From Gillisella vitis (lineage in GTDB: Bacteria; Pseudomonadota; Alphaproteobacteria; Rhizobiales; Rhizobiaceae): DNA of 64,000 nucleotides. A model generated the notes under the pieces. It saw nothing but the letters and a program-made list of their open reading frames with translations, did no database searches and was not told the origin of the DNA. The position numbers and the translations under genes are program-made. Location of the stretch: assembly GCF_021559775.1 (NCBI RefSeq), contig NZ_CP056049.1, positions 372,001-436,000 of the forward strand, given 5' to 3'. Numbering within the stretch: position 1 is the first letter of the stretch; the number at the start of each line of letters is the position of its first letter. Below are positions 26,047 through 33,789 of this stretch, one piece after another.

Positions 26047-26066
26047 CTTTTCCCTGACAAACTCTA
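26047..26066 (-). repeat. 20-bp repeat at gene 3' end, copy 2
   Basis: Identical over 20 bases to 14067-14086 and, as there, starting with the stop codon of the gene (here the MalK-type ATPase). The preceding plus-strand bases GGCTTCCA also resemble the GGTTTTCC next to copy 1. Confidence 0.6.
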
Positions 26067-27116
26067 TTCCAACCGCAGCCCCGTTTCAGCGTCGAACAGA
26101 TGGACCATGGCCGGGTTCGGCGTCATGGCAATCATCTGTCCGGACGGCTCTGCCAAACGCTCGCGGAACACGCCGATAACTTTCTGCTGGCCAAGCCGGG
26201 CAAAGACCTGGGTTTCCGTTCCCGTCGATTCCAGCACGGTAACGTTAGCGGTGACATCGCCGCCAAGCACAAAATGCTCAGGCCGAACGCCGTAGAAAGC
26301 CGCTCGTCCGTCCGAACCTGCAGGAGCCGAATTCAAGGGAAGTCGGATGCTCTCTTCGGTCTCGAAAAACGGCGTTGCAGATGCCCGGATATGACCCTTG
26401 ATCAGGTTCATCGACGGCGAACCGATAAACCCAGCCACGAACATGTTGGCTGGCGCATCGTAAAGCGCCAGCGGCGAGCCGATCTGCTCGACGCGACCAT
26501 CCCGCAACACGACGATACGGTCCGCCATGGTCATGGCTTCGACCTGGTCATGGGTGACGTAAATCATCGTCGTCGCCAGACGGCGTTGCAATTCCTTGAT
26601 TTCAGCCCGCATCTGGACCCGCAATTTGGCGTCGAGATTGGACAGTGGTTCGTCGAACAGGAAAACCTTCGGATCCCGGACAATCGCCCGGCCCATCGCC
26701 ACGCGCTGCCGCTGCCCGCCGGAAAGCTGACGGGGGTAGCGAGTCAGATAAGGGACCAGATCGAGAATTTCTGCTGCCTTGCGAACGCGCTCGTCAATGA
26801 AGGACTTGGTTTCACCGCGCATCTTCAGCGCAAAGCCCATATTCTCCGCCACGGTCTTGTGCGGATATAGCGCATAGCTTTGGAACACCATGGCGATATC
26901 GCGATCCTTTGGTGGCAGGTCGTTGACGACTTTTCCGTCGATAACGACATCGCCAAAGGTGATCGGCTCCAGCCCGGCAACCATGCGCAGCAGCGTGGAC
27001 TTGCCGCATCCCGATGGGCCGACAAGAACAACGAATTCACCATCAGGAATCTCGACGGAAACGCCATGGATAACCCTCAGGCTACCATAGGCCTTGCCGA
27101 CATTGACGATATTCAT
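26064..27116 (-). CDS. Carbohydrate ABC transporter ATP-binding protein (MalK/UgpC type)
   Basis: A 350-residue ATPase with Walker A GPSGCGKSTLLRMVAG, signature LSGGQRQRVAMGRAI, Walker B VFLFDEPLSNLDAKLR and a C-terminal regulatory OB-like domain (about 240-350). ATG 27116 has GGAGGAGAA 17 bases upstream, which is far; an in-frame TTG at 27125 is better spaced and may be the true start. It heads the operon of binding protein, permeases, RbsD and ribokinase. Confidence 0.9.
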   Translation of the reverse strand: MNIVNVGKAYGSLRVIHGVSVEIPDGEFVVLVGPSGCGKSTLLRMVAGLEPITFGDVVIDGKVVNDLPPKDRDIAMVFQSYALYPHKTVAENMGFALKMRGETKSFIDERVRKAAEILDLVPYLTRYPRQLSGGQRQRVAMGRAIVRDPKVFLFDEPLSNLDAKLRVQMRAEIKELQRRLATTMIYVTHDQVEAMTMADRIVVLRDGRVEQIGSPLALYDAPANMFVAGFIGSPSMNLIKGHIRASATPFFETEESIRLPLNSAPAGSDGRAAFYGVRPEHFVLGGDVTANVTVLESTGTETQVFARLGQQKVIGVFRERLAEPSGQMIAMTPNPAMVHLFDAETGLRLE

Positions 27117-27144
27117 CGATGCCAAAAGCAGTTCTCCTCCCAGG

Positions 27145-27190
27145 ACGGAGTGCATTGCGCACTCCGTTTAAGCGGTTTTCCGGAAAACCG
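27145..27190. repeat. Two perfect inverted repeats in the operon leader
   Basis: ACGGAGTGC (27145-27153) pairs with GCACTCCGT (27159-27167). CGGTTTTCCGGAAAACCG (27173-27190) is an 18-bp perfect palindrome. Both lie upstream of the MalK-type gene. The second resembles the GGAAAA/TTTTCC repeat near 14050, so the ATPase gene is flanked by pieces of one intergenic element family. Confidence 0.6.
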
Positions 27191-27259
27191 TAACGGCTGG
27201 AGACCTCCCTCTCGCCGTGACAGTCCTTGCGTCCGGAAAGACGCTATCTGCACCGAGAA

Positions 27260-27287
27260 CTTCACACAATCTTTTATTTTGGTAAAG
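27260..27287. promoter_or_regulatory. Candidate 28-bp operator, copy B
   Basis: Starts CTTCACA and ends GGTAAAG with the same 28-base length as the element at 20604-20631; the outer seven bases on the left and six on the right are identical. It lies between the divergent MalK-type operon and the FucU-like gene, a location from which one regulator could control both. Confidence 0.5.
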
Positions 27288-27445
27288 TCGGTTATTGCGT
27301 TTCTCTTAAATATTTTCGATGCTCACCAAAGTGCAGTCGAAACGGGAGTTTGGGCGACGTTGAACTATGGATTGCGGTGAATATAGCCCTCGCGCAGCCC
27401 TGTTTAAGCATCGCCGCATCGGGAAGCATCACAAAAAAATGTCAA

Positions 27446-27465
27446 ATCGTGAAGAAATTCACGAT
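27446..27465. promoter_or_regulatory. Perfect inverted repeat upstream of the FucU-like gene
   Basis: ATCGTGAA (27446-27453) and TTCACGAT (27458-27465) are exact reverse complements around GAAA, 20 bp before the ATG at 27486. The half-site GTGAA/TTCAC recalls the CTTCAC ends of the 28-bp elements, so the same RpiR regulator may act here. The rest of 27191-27485 shows no gene. Confidence 0.5.
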
Positions 27466-27485
27466 CGCAAAGGGAAGGCAAGCCA

Positions 27486-27926
27486 ATGCTGAAGGGAATA
27501 GATCCGGTTTTGAACGCTGAATTGCTGCATGCCTTGATGCTGATGGGCCACGGCGACCAATTGGTGCTGTGCGATATCAACCATCCGGCCGAGACGATTG
27601 CCAAGCACACGACCTATGGCAAGCTGATCAATCTGTCGGGTTGCGGTCTTGAGGTTGCCACGGCAGCGATCCTGACGCTTTTCTCCCTCGATACCTTTGT
27701 GGAAGCGCCGGTGAAGAGAATGCAGGTGGTTGGCGACCCTGGTGGACAGGTACAGATCTTTTCGGCCATCCAGCATGTGGTGGACCGCGCGGAAGGACGA
27801 CCGATCAAGATCGACGCCTTGGAACGTTTCGCTTTTTACGCCGAGGCAAAGACGTCCTTTGCGATCGTTAGAACCTCCGATCCCGGCCCCTATGGATGCT
27901 TTATTTTCAGCAAGGGCGTCGTTTAA
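27486..27926 (+). CDS. RbsD/FucU-family sugar mutarotase (fucose mutarotase-like)
   Basis: A 146-residue RbsD/FucU-family protein with LLHALMLMGHGDQLVLCDIN and the C-terminal YGCFIFSKGVV. AAGGGAAGG precedes the ATG. It is divergent from the MalK-type operon and stands alone, followed by a perfect hairpin. It is a paralogue of the RbsD-like protein at 21611-22066. The two may handle different anomers or different sugars. Confidence 0.88.
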   Translation: MLKGIDPVLNAELLHALMLMGHGDQLVLCDINHPAETIAKHTTYGKLINLSGCGLEVATAAILTLFSLDTFVEAPVKRMQVVGDPGGQVQIFSAIQHVVDRAEGRPIKIDALERFAFYAEAKTSFAIVRTSDPGPYGCFIFSKGVV

Positions 27927-27961
27927 TTCGAACGCAAATGTGTCTTGATCTATCAGAGGGG

Positions 27962-27987
27962 TGAATCGATCAGGCCGGATCGATTCA
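27962..27987 (+). terminator. Stem-loop downstream of the FucU-like gene
   Basis: TGAATCGATC (27962-27971) and GATCGATTCA (27978-27987) pair over 10 bp with a 6-base loop, 36 bp after the stop. No T-tract follows, so termination would be weak or Rho-assisted. Its position also argues against an upstream GTG start (27961) for the WGR gene. Confidence 0.5.
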
Positions 27988-28032
27988 GATAACTCGTTGG
28001 ACGCGTCAATCGAACCACGCCAGACTCTGGCC

Positions 28033-28290
28033 ATGGAGAAAGAGAACAACAGCCCGGTCCAACTTCGCCGTATCGACCCGTCGCAAAACATGCGGCGCTT
28101 TTACACGCTCGCACTGCAACCGACCCTGTTCGGCGGCGCCTCGGTGATCCGCAACTGGGGACGGATTGGTACGACAGGCCAGACTATGATCGAGACCTTC
28201 GACCGAAAAGAGGATGCCCAGCGGGTGCTTTCACGCCTGGAGCGGACGAAAAGAAAACGAGGTTATCATGATGCGGGTCGTCTAACTTGA
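28033..28290 (+). CDS. WGR-domain protein
   Basis: An 85-residue protein that is almost entirely one WGR domain: MRRFYTLALQPTLFGGASVI then RNWGRIGTTGQTMIETFD, with the W-G-R triplet intact. WGR domains occur in PARPs and in bacterial regulators and are thought to bind nucleic acid. The start at 28033 is preferred because an upstream GTG (27961) lies inside the hairpin of the preceding gene. Stand-alone WGR proteins are common in rhizobia; the role is unknown. Confidence 0.75.
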   Translation: MEKENNSPVQLRRIDPSQNMRRFYTLALQPTLFGGASVIRNWGRIGTTGQTMIETFDRKEDAQRVLSRLERTKRKRGYHDAGRLT

Positions 28291-28337
28291 TAGACATCAG
28301 ACATATTCATGCTTTTTTACAGAGCAGTTGAATTTGC

Positions 28338-28353
28338 GTACGATTCATCATAC
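28338..28353. promoter_or_regulatory. Candidate GntR/FCD operator
   Basis: GTACGATTCATCATAC is an imperfect palindrome (arms GTACGAT and ATCATAC, one mismatch), about 50-65 bp upstream of the GntR gene start. FCD-type GntR proteins bind short palindromes of this size in front of their own genes. Confidence 0.35.
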
Positions 28354-28401
28354 ATATTCCACTTAGAGAGACGAAAACGGCTCTGCCTTCTGCGGCAGGG
28401 C

Positions 28402-29163
28402 ATGAAAGTGGTGGATGGCGTGACCGGTCAAGTGAAAACACGCGCCAAAGGCGCTGGCTCCCTGGTTGCACAGGTCAGCGACAGCCTTCGCAAGGCGATC
28501 CTTGGCGGGGACTATGCGCCGGGCGATCGGCTTCCCAGCGAAATGGAACTGACCGAGGCCCATGGTGTCAGCCGGACCGTCATCCGTGAGGCAGTCACCG
28601 GCCTGCGTTACGATGGGCTGGTCGAGGTGCGCCAAGGGGCTGGCATTTTCGTCCTCAATCATCATCAATCACGCTCAAACCCGTCGAAGCTGGATCGCGC
28701 CCGGCTGTCCTCAGATCTAGAGGTTTTGGAGATCCGCACGCCGCTGGAGATAGAGGCTGCCGGGCTTGCCGCGCTGCGCCGTTCGCCTGCGCAGGAGGAA
28801 GCGATTTTCTATTGCCATGCAAAATTGCTGGCCTGTATCGAGGCCGACCGCTCCATTCGAGAGGCCGACCTGGCCCTGCACATGGCGATTGCTGCGGCCA
28901 CCAATAATCCGCTGTTTACGCAATTTCTCGAGATGCACGGCGCATCCGCTATCCCTCAGTCCAAAGTGGTCGCGGAAAACCGGGCTGCTGAACAAACGGC
29001 CTATCGCCGCCTCATTCACAGGGAACACCAGGCCGTGGTCGTGGCGATTTCCGACGGCGACGAAAAAGCCGCCCGCGCCGCCATGCAGGATCATCTGCGC
29101 GGCAGCCAGTTGCGCTACCGTGATCTGTTGCGCGATCTGCGCGGCATCGGCAGCGAGACCTGA
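28402..29163 (+). CDS. GntR-family regulator, FadR/FCD subfamily
   Basis: A 253-residue regulator. Residues about 15-80 form the GntR winged helix (DRLPSEMELTEAHGVSRTVI). The rest is the all-helical FCD ligand domain (LHMAIAAATNNPLF and EHQAVVVAISDGDEKAARAA) with histidines that usually bind a metal near the ligand. FCD regulators commonly sense uronates and aldonates. Its gene lies beside the heparinase-like/GH88 locus, so an unsaturated uronate from that pathway is a plausible inducer. The Shine-Dalgarno is weak, so an upstream start is possible. Confidence 0.87.
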   Translation: MKVVDGVTGQVKTRAKGAGSLVAQVSDSLRKAILGGDYAPGDRLPSEMELTEAHGVSRTVIREAVTGLRYDGLVEVRQGAGIFVLNHHQSRSNPSKLDRARLSSDLEVLEIRTPLEIEAAGLAALRRSPAQEEAIFYCHAKLLACIEADRSIREADLALHMAIAAATNNPLFTQFLEMHGASAIPQSKVVAENRAAEQTAYRRLIHREHQAVVVAISDGDEKAARAAMQDHLRGSQLRYRDLLRDLRGIGSET

Positions 29164-29166
29164 ATC

Positions 29167-29952
29167 TCAGGCTTCCGTCCCCCAGACCTCGATCTGGGTA
29201 AGCGCCGGAAACGGCGATGGATCATCGGCTTTCACCAGACTGTGCAGCCGAACCCATTCGGTGCGCGTTTCGGGCAGGCTAAAACGCTGGGCGGCAGAGG
29301 ATTTAACCAGCGCCAACCGCGTTTCCTCTCCACCCGAAAAGCTCAGAACAGCACTTTCCCACCAGGCATCGTGCGGGAAATCAGCTCGCAGAGTGAGAAC
29401 CACTTCACTGAGCGTGACCGGGCGGCCGAAAAACAGGGTCAGGGCAGCCTGCGGGTCCCTGTTGATCCCCCAACTGGTGAACGGCCAGAAACCGTGATTG
29501 CTATTGGCTCGCTCGCCATCGATGACATTGCGAACTGCGAAGGCCGCCTCCCCGCGTGTTTCGACATTGGCCTCGACATGCGGAAAAGCTTGAGAATTGG
29601 CGTGGTCGTCCAGGGGGTTAAAGGCAAGGTTTCTCTGTGCCACTATCTCTTCCGACCTCGCCTTCGCAGCGTAAAGCCGGTGCAGGTCTCCGCAAAATGC
29701 ATGGGGTTGATAAGCGATCTTTCTGGCGCCGAACGGTATGGAAAAGCTAAAACGGCCCTGCGGCAAATACAGGATTGCCGGTGCTATGGCGGCATCAAGT
29801 GCCAGACGGACATGACCGGGCTCGGACACGTCGACTAATAGCCGGTCGCCGTCACGGTAGGGCTGGCGATAGACCAGAAAGGTTTCGTGGTCCGCACTGC
29901 TCTGCGCCAGGTTTTGGCCCGCAGCATCCACCACAGTGAGTGTCACTCTCAT
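29167..29952 (-). CDS. Hypothetical protein with discoidin-like C-terminal beta-sandwich
   Basis: A 261-residue protein read 11 bp after the heparinase-like gene, with GGAGGGTGAGG before its ATG. The C-terminal part (about 150-258) resembles a galactose-binding/discoidin jelly roll: NHGFWPFTSWGINRDPQAAL, VTLSEVVLTLRADFPHDAWW, and the ending FPALTQIEVWGT. The N-terminal part looks like another beta-rich domain. There is no signal peptide, so it should be cytoplasmic. It probably binds the oligosaccharide or assists the lyase-like partner; it is not a clear enzyme. Confidence 0.7.
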   Translation of the reverse strand: MRVTLTVVDAAGQNLAQSSADHETFLVYRQPYRDGDRLLVDVSEPGHVRLALDAAIAPAILYLPQGRFSFSIPFGARKIAYQPHAFCGDLHRLYAAKARSEEIVAQRNLAFNPLDDHANSQAFPHVEANVETRGEAAFAVRNVIDGERANSNHGFWPFTSWGINRDPQAALTLFFGRPVTLSEVVLTLRADFPHDAWWESAVLSFSGGEETRLALVKSSAAQRFSLPETRTEWVRLHSLVKADDPSPFPALTQIEVWGTEA

Positions 29953-29963
29953 CCTCACCCTCC

Positions 29964-31769
29964 TCAAGTAATCGTCAGCGATAAGCGCGGTGTCTGAAAC
30001 GGCAGCAGAATACGGAAAATTCTCTCCGGCCATGCCTGCCGCAGCCGGGGATCGCCGATGTCGATTGCCTCGATGATTGGCTCTGCCGCACCGCTCACAC
30101 TAATTTCGCCGAGCCCGTCCAGGACCAGCCTCCCTGCTTCCATACGTGGCGCAACGCAGGTCATCAGTGATAGGACCGCAGGCTTGTCACCGTCATGCTC
30201 ATCGACAACTTCGATATGGCTGCCACGAATGAGCCTGACGCTGCGGCGATAAGAGCGTAGCGCTGCTTCCTTCGGGTAAGCTGCGGCTATCTCCAGCGAA
30301 ATGCGGGCCTCCTCCACCTCGAAAGCCGTCTCGACATCGCGTGCGGCACATTCCGGCCCCTCCTGCTGCATGACGCCCGCAAAAGCAGGAAGGTTGTGGT
30401 AAGCCGATTGCATCGTCCAGATCTCGTAACGCTGCGGCGAGAAAGTCTTGGCCGTATAGGTTTCGACGCCGATATCGATGAGAAACGGTTGTCCGTTCTT
30501 GTAAAGCGTCAGGCTGCCGACATCGTTATGATTATGGCTTTCGCCGTTGTGTCCGCCCTTCACCGCGAGATCGAAACGGCTGTCGCGGGCAATGAAAAGC
30601 CCGGTGCCGGGGTAGAAAATGTCGCCTTTTGCAGCCGGATTTGCAGGCGCGGACGCAACATCCGGCAAGCGTGTGGCTGCCATCAACCGGTACCAAAGGT
30701 TCCACTCTTTCGACAGCAGCGGATCGGCGGATTGTTGAAGATCGGCAGCGGCAAAATCCATCAGCGCCTTCGAGCCAACCGCTTGGCCGAACAGATATTC
30801 TCTGATGCTACAGGGTTCCAGAACTGCGGATGAATCGGCAAAATTGAAATAATGCCGTCCAGACACATGCATGTTGAGGATGTATTCCCCCATATTGCGG
30901 ATCTTGGCTGCCTGCCAAAGCGGACGGCACAGGTCCGGCACGACCTGATCCAGCACGGTCATGGCGCCAAACAGACAGAGAGCGGCATGGCGATAATAGA
31001 GCACGCCTTCCTCGCAGGCGCCGTCCTCGGCATAGTCCTTGAGAAAGGCATCGAGACTGCCCAGCGCTTTGACCAGCACTGCACGGCGAATCTCCTGGCT
31101 CGTGGGCAGGGAAAACGTGGCGATCAGGACGTTCTGGGTGATCCAGGCAGTCCAGTTGTTCATCCTCTCGTTTCCCTGCCCCATCCACCAGAAATGCCGG
31201 GTAAGATACGGGGTGATGATACGCCGGTGGATCTCCTGCTCTATGCGGGCCGGCAGGCGCGGATCGCGTTGCGCAAGGGCGGGTCGCAGCAGCCAAACAA
31301 GGATTGCCAGGTTCGCCGCCGTTTCCGCCGCAAAGAGATCAACCACCGGGTCATCAGGATCGGCAAAGGGCTGGCGCGGACCGCCCCGTCCATAAGCGTT
31401 ATGCGCTGGCAATTGCCACCCGCTTTCCTCACAGATCAGAATGACGCCATCGATAATGGCGTCGATGAAGTCGCCTCCGCCCTCACCTGTGTCCTTGGCG
31501 CATTCCGCCAGAACCAGATCGTTCAGCATCAGGCGGCGACGGAAATACAGGTCTTCGAAGCGCGAACGATTTCCTGTCTGGGTATAGTCACGGTAATGAG
31601 AGGCAAGGATCTGCGGCCATTCGGCCTCCAGCGCCGTACGGCCTGCGGCCTTTAGGGCGGTGAGATGTTCGACGCCCAGTCGTTGCAGCAACGCATGGAC
31701 GTCGGCACCTGCGGCCGGTTGGAAATCGGCAAGATGAGGCGGCAAGCTGCCAATATGCTCGCTGAACAT
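29964..31769 (-). CDS. Heparinase II/III-like family protein
   Basis: A 601-residue protein starting at 31769 after GGGAGGTGAG. The N-terminal half is an alpha/alpha toroid (with MNNWTAWITQNVL near 203-215). The C-terminal half is the heparinase II/III beta-sandwich with the hallmark SHNHNDVGSLTLYKNGQP near 411-428. Members are polysaccharide lyases that cleave next to uronic acids, giving unsaturated ends. There is no signal peptide, so it must act on imported oligosaccharides. The GH88 gene in the divergent operon would remove such unsaturated uronyl ends, which supports lyase activity. Substrate unknown: heparin specificity should not be assumed. Confidence 0.85.
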   Translation of the reverse strand: MFSEHIGSLPPHLADFQPAAGADVHALLQRLGVEHLTALKAAGRTALEAEWPQILASHYRDYTQTGNRSRFEDLYFRRRLMLNDLVLAECAKDTGEGGGDFIDAIIDGVILICEESGWQLPAHNAYGRGGPRQPFADPDDPVVDLFAAETAANLAILVWLLRPALAQRDPRLPARIEQEIHRRIITPYLTRHFWWMGQGNERMNNWTAWITQNVLIATFSLPTSQEIRRAVLVKALGSLDAFLKDYAEDGACEEGVLYYRHAALCLFGAMTVLDQVVPDLCRPLWQAAKIRNMGEYILNMHVSGRHYFNFADSSAVLEPCSIREYLFGQAVGSKALMDFAAADLQQSADPLLSKEWNLWYRLMAATRLPDVASAPANPAAKGDIFYPGTGLFIARDSRFDLAVKGGHNGESHNHNDVGSLTLYKNGQPFLIDIGVETYTAKTFSPQRYEIWTMQSAYHNLPAFAGVMQQEGPECAARDVETAFEVEEARISLEIAAAYPKEAALRSYRRSVRLIRGSHIEVVDEHDGDKPAVLSLMTCVAPRMEAGRLVLDGLGEISVSGAAEPIIEAIDIGDPRLRQAWPERIFRILLPFQTPRLSLTIT

Positions 31770-31982
31770 TGTGCTCACCTCCCCTTCCTCACCGTCTAGC
31801 AATCCCCTGCTATCATACCTATTTTCACCTTTCCAGTAAATTTGTCTGATGTTATCGGAAGTTGTTTGACCAATAAACGATCTATGCTATGCAGGGATTG
31901 GGAGACGGGTGCAACCGACAGGCGGCCCCGTATGGAACGCTTAAAGCATGGCACGATGCGGCTTCGTGCGGGAGGAAAGCTG

Positions 31983-32945
31983 ATGACGGTCATCAGTCCG
32001 GTTCTATCTGGCGGCAGCGCCGAGAACGGCAAAGGTGCGAGTTCGAAGCGCAGGGTGCGGATCGTGTCCAGGCGCCGGCGGCGGATCGAAAATGCGCTGA
32101 TTGCCTATTCCTTCATTGCACCGAATTTCCTGGGCTTTGCCGTCTTCACGCTCGGTCCCATCCTGTTCGCCTTTGTGCTGGCTTTCATGCATTGGGATGG
32201 GTCAAACCCGATCACCTTTGCCGGGCTCGATAATTTCTGGCGGCTGTTTGAAGACAAGGCCTTTATCTCCGCCTTCTGGAACACAGTGATCTACACTCTT
32301 GTCTCAGTACCTGCGACACTTGCCTGCGCGCTTGGTCTTGCCATCCTGCTCAACCAGAAAATCCGTGGTCGCGATTTCTTCCGCACCGCGATGTTCTTTC
32401 CCTATGTCGCGTCACTGGTCGCCGTGGCTGTCGTCTGGAACATGCTGTTCAACCCCGAAATGGGGCCGGTGAACATGTTGCTCTACACGCTCGGTCTCGA
32501 CCCCGATGACATGCCCGGCTGGGCCGCTGACCGGCACTGGGCGATGGTCACCGTCATCCTGTTCGGTATCTGGAAGAGCATGGGCTATTACATGGTCATC
32601 TATCTGGCCGGCCTACAGGGCATCAATGCCGAATTATACGAGGCGGCCGGTCTCGACGGCGCCAATGGCTGGCAGAAATTCCGGCATGTCACCGTGCCGC
32701 AGCTTGCCCCGACGACGTTTTTCGTCACGGTCATGCTGACGATCCAGTCCTTTAAGGTGTTCGATCAGGTCTATATGATCACCCAGGGCGGGCCTGGAAC
32801 CTCTACACTCGTGCTGGTCTACCATATCTATAACGAAGCCTTCATTTCCTGGGATCTCGGCTATTCCAGCATGATTGCGCTGGTGCTGTTCTTCCTGGTT
32901 CTGGCGGTCACCGTGGTCCAGTTCCGTCGCCAGAGGGAGGACTGA
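31983..32945 (+). CDS. Carbohydrate ABC transporter permease (MalF type)
   Basis: A 320-residue permease; GGAGGAAAG stands just before ATG 31983. After a basic N-terminus (VSRRRRRIEN) come six helices, with EAA loop LYEAAGLDGANGWQKFRHVT. It is the first gene of the operon divergent from the heparinase-like gene, and so is presumably the importer for that enzyme's substrate. Confidence 0.92.
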   Translation: MTVISPVLSGGSAENGKGASSKRRVRIVSRRRRRIENALIAYSFIAPNFLGFAVFTLGPILFAFVLAFMHWDGSNPITFAGLDNFWRLFEDKAFISAFWNTVIYTLVSVPATLACALGLAILLNQKIRGRDFFRTAMFFPYVASLVAVAVVWNMLFNPEMGPVNMLLYTLGLDPDDMPGWAADRHWAMVTVILFGIWKSMGYYMVIYLAGLQGINAELYEAAGLDGANGWQKFRHVTVPQLAPTTFFVTVMLTIQSFKVFDQVYMITQGGPGTSTLVLVYHIYNEAFISWDLGYSSMIALVLFFLVLAVTVVQFRRQRED

Positions 32946-32948
32946 ACC

Positions 32949-33785
32949 ATGCGGATTGCCGGACGCAGGATCAATGTCTCGACAATTGCCATCTACGCAA
33001 CGGTCATCGCCGTCACCATCATCATGCTGCTGCCGTTTGCCTGGATGCTGTCGGCCTCGCTAAAGCTCGACCGCGACGTTTTTGTCTTCCCGATCGAATG
33101 GATACCGGCCCATCCGCGCTGGCAGAACTATGTCGATATCTGGACGAAGATTCCGCTGGCCCTGTTCATCTACAACACCTCGAAGCTGACGATCATCGTC
33201 ACGCTTTTGCAATTGTTGACGTCGAGTTTCGCGGCCTATGCTTTCGCCAAACTGCATTTTCCCTTCAAGAACACGCTGTTTCTCGGCTACATCGCCACCA
33301 TCGCCATGCCCTGGCAGGTCTATATGGTGCCACAATTCCTGCTGATGCGGGAATTCGGGCTGAACAACACCCATCTGGCACTGATCTGCTTGCAGGCGTT
33401 CACAGCCTTCGGCGTCTTCCTGATGCGGCAGTTCTATATGTCGATCCCGACAGAACTCTGCGAAGCCGCCCGGATCGACGGGATGAACGAATACCAGATC
33501 TGGGCGAAGATCATGCTGCCGCTGTCGAAGCCAGCGCTATCGACTCTGACGATCTTCACCTTCGTGACCACATGGAACGATTTTCTGGGGCCGATGATCT
33601 ATCTCACTAAGACCGAACTGAAGACCATCCAGATCGGGCTTCGAATGTTCATATCGCAATATTCCGCCGAATACGGGCTGATCATGGCGGCGTCGGTCGT
33701 CGCGCTCATTCCCGTACTGATTGTCTTTCTCGCCTTGCAGCGCTTCTTTGTTGAAGGCGTCGCATCAACCGGGCTGAAGGGGTGA
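32949..33785 (+). CDS. Carbohydrate ABC transporter permease (MalG type)
   Basis: A 278-residue permease, three bases after the MalF-type gene. The EAA loop is LCEAARIDGMNEYQIWAKIM followed by LP. The first helix VIAVTIIMLLPFAWMLSASL and the C-terminal end FFVEGVASTGLKG are typical for MalG-like proteins. Confidence 0.93.
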   Translation: MRIAGRRINVSTIAIYATVIAVTIIMLLPFAWMLSASLKLDRDVFVFPIEWIPAHPRWQNYVDIWTKIPLALFIYNTSKLTIIVTLLQLLTSSFAAYAFAKLHFPFKNTLFLGYIATIAMPWQVYMVPQFLLMREFGLNNTHLALICLQAFTAFGVFLMRQFYMSIPTELCEAARIDGMNEYQIWAKIMLPLSKPALSTLTIFTFVTTWNDFLGPMIYLTKTELKTIQIGLRMFISQYSAEYGLIMAASVVALIPVLIVFLALQRFFVEGVASTGLKG

Positions 33786-33789
33786 TGCC

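Noticed and set aside
24264..26057. Long open frame (597 codons) on the plus strand opposite the large binding-protein gene
   Set aside because: It is a mirror of a GC-rich gene: the minus-strand frame has a signal peptide, a ribosome-binding site and family motifs, while this one has no recognisable domain or start signal.
29964..31769. Calling the heparinase-like protein a heparin lyase
   Set aside because: The family acts on many uronate polymers, the protein is cytoplasmic, and nothing here points to sulfated glycosaminoglycans (no sulfatase or sulfate transporter nearby).
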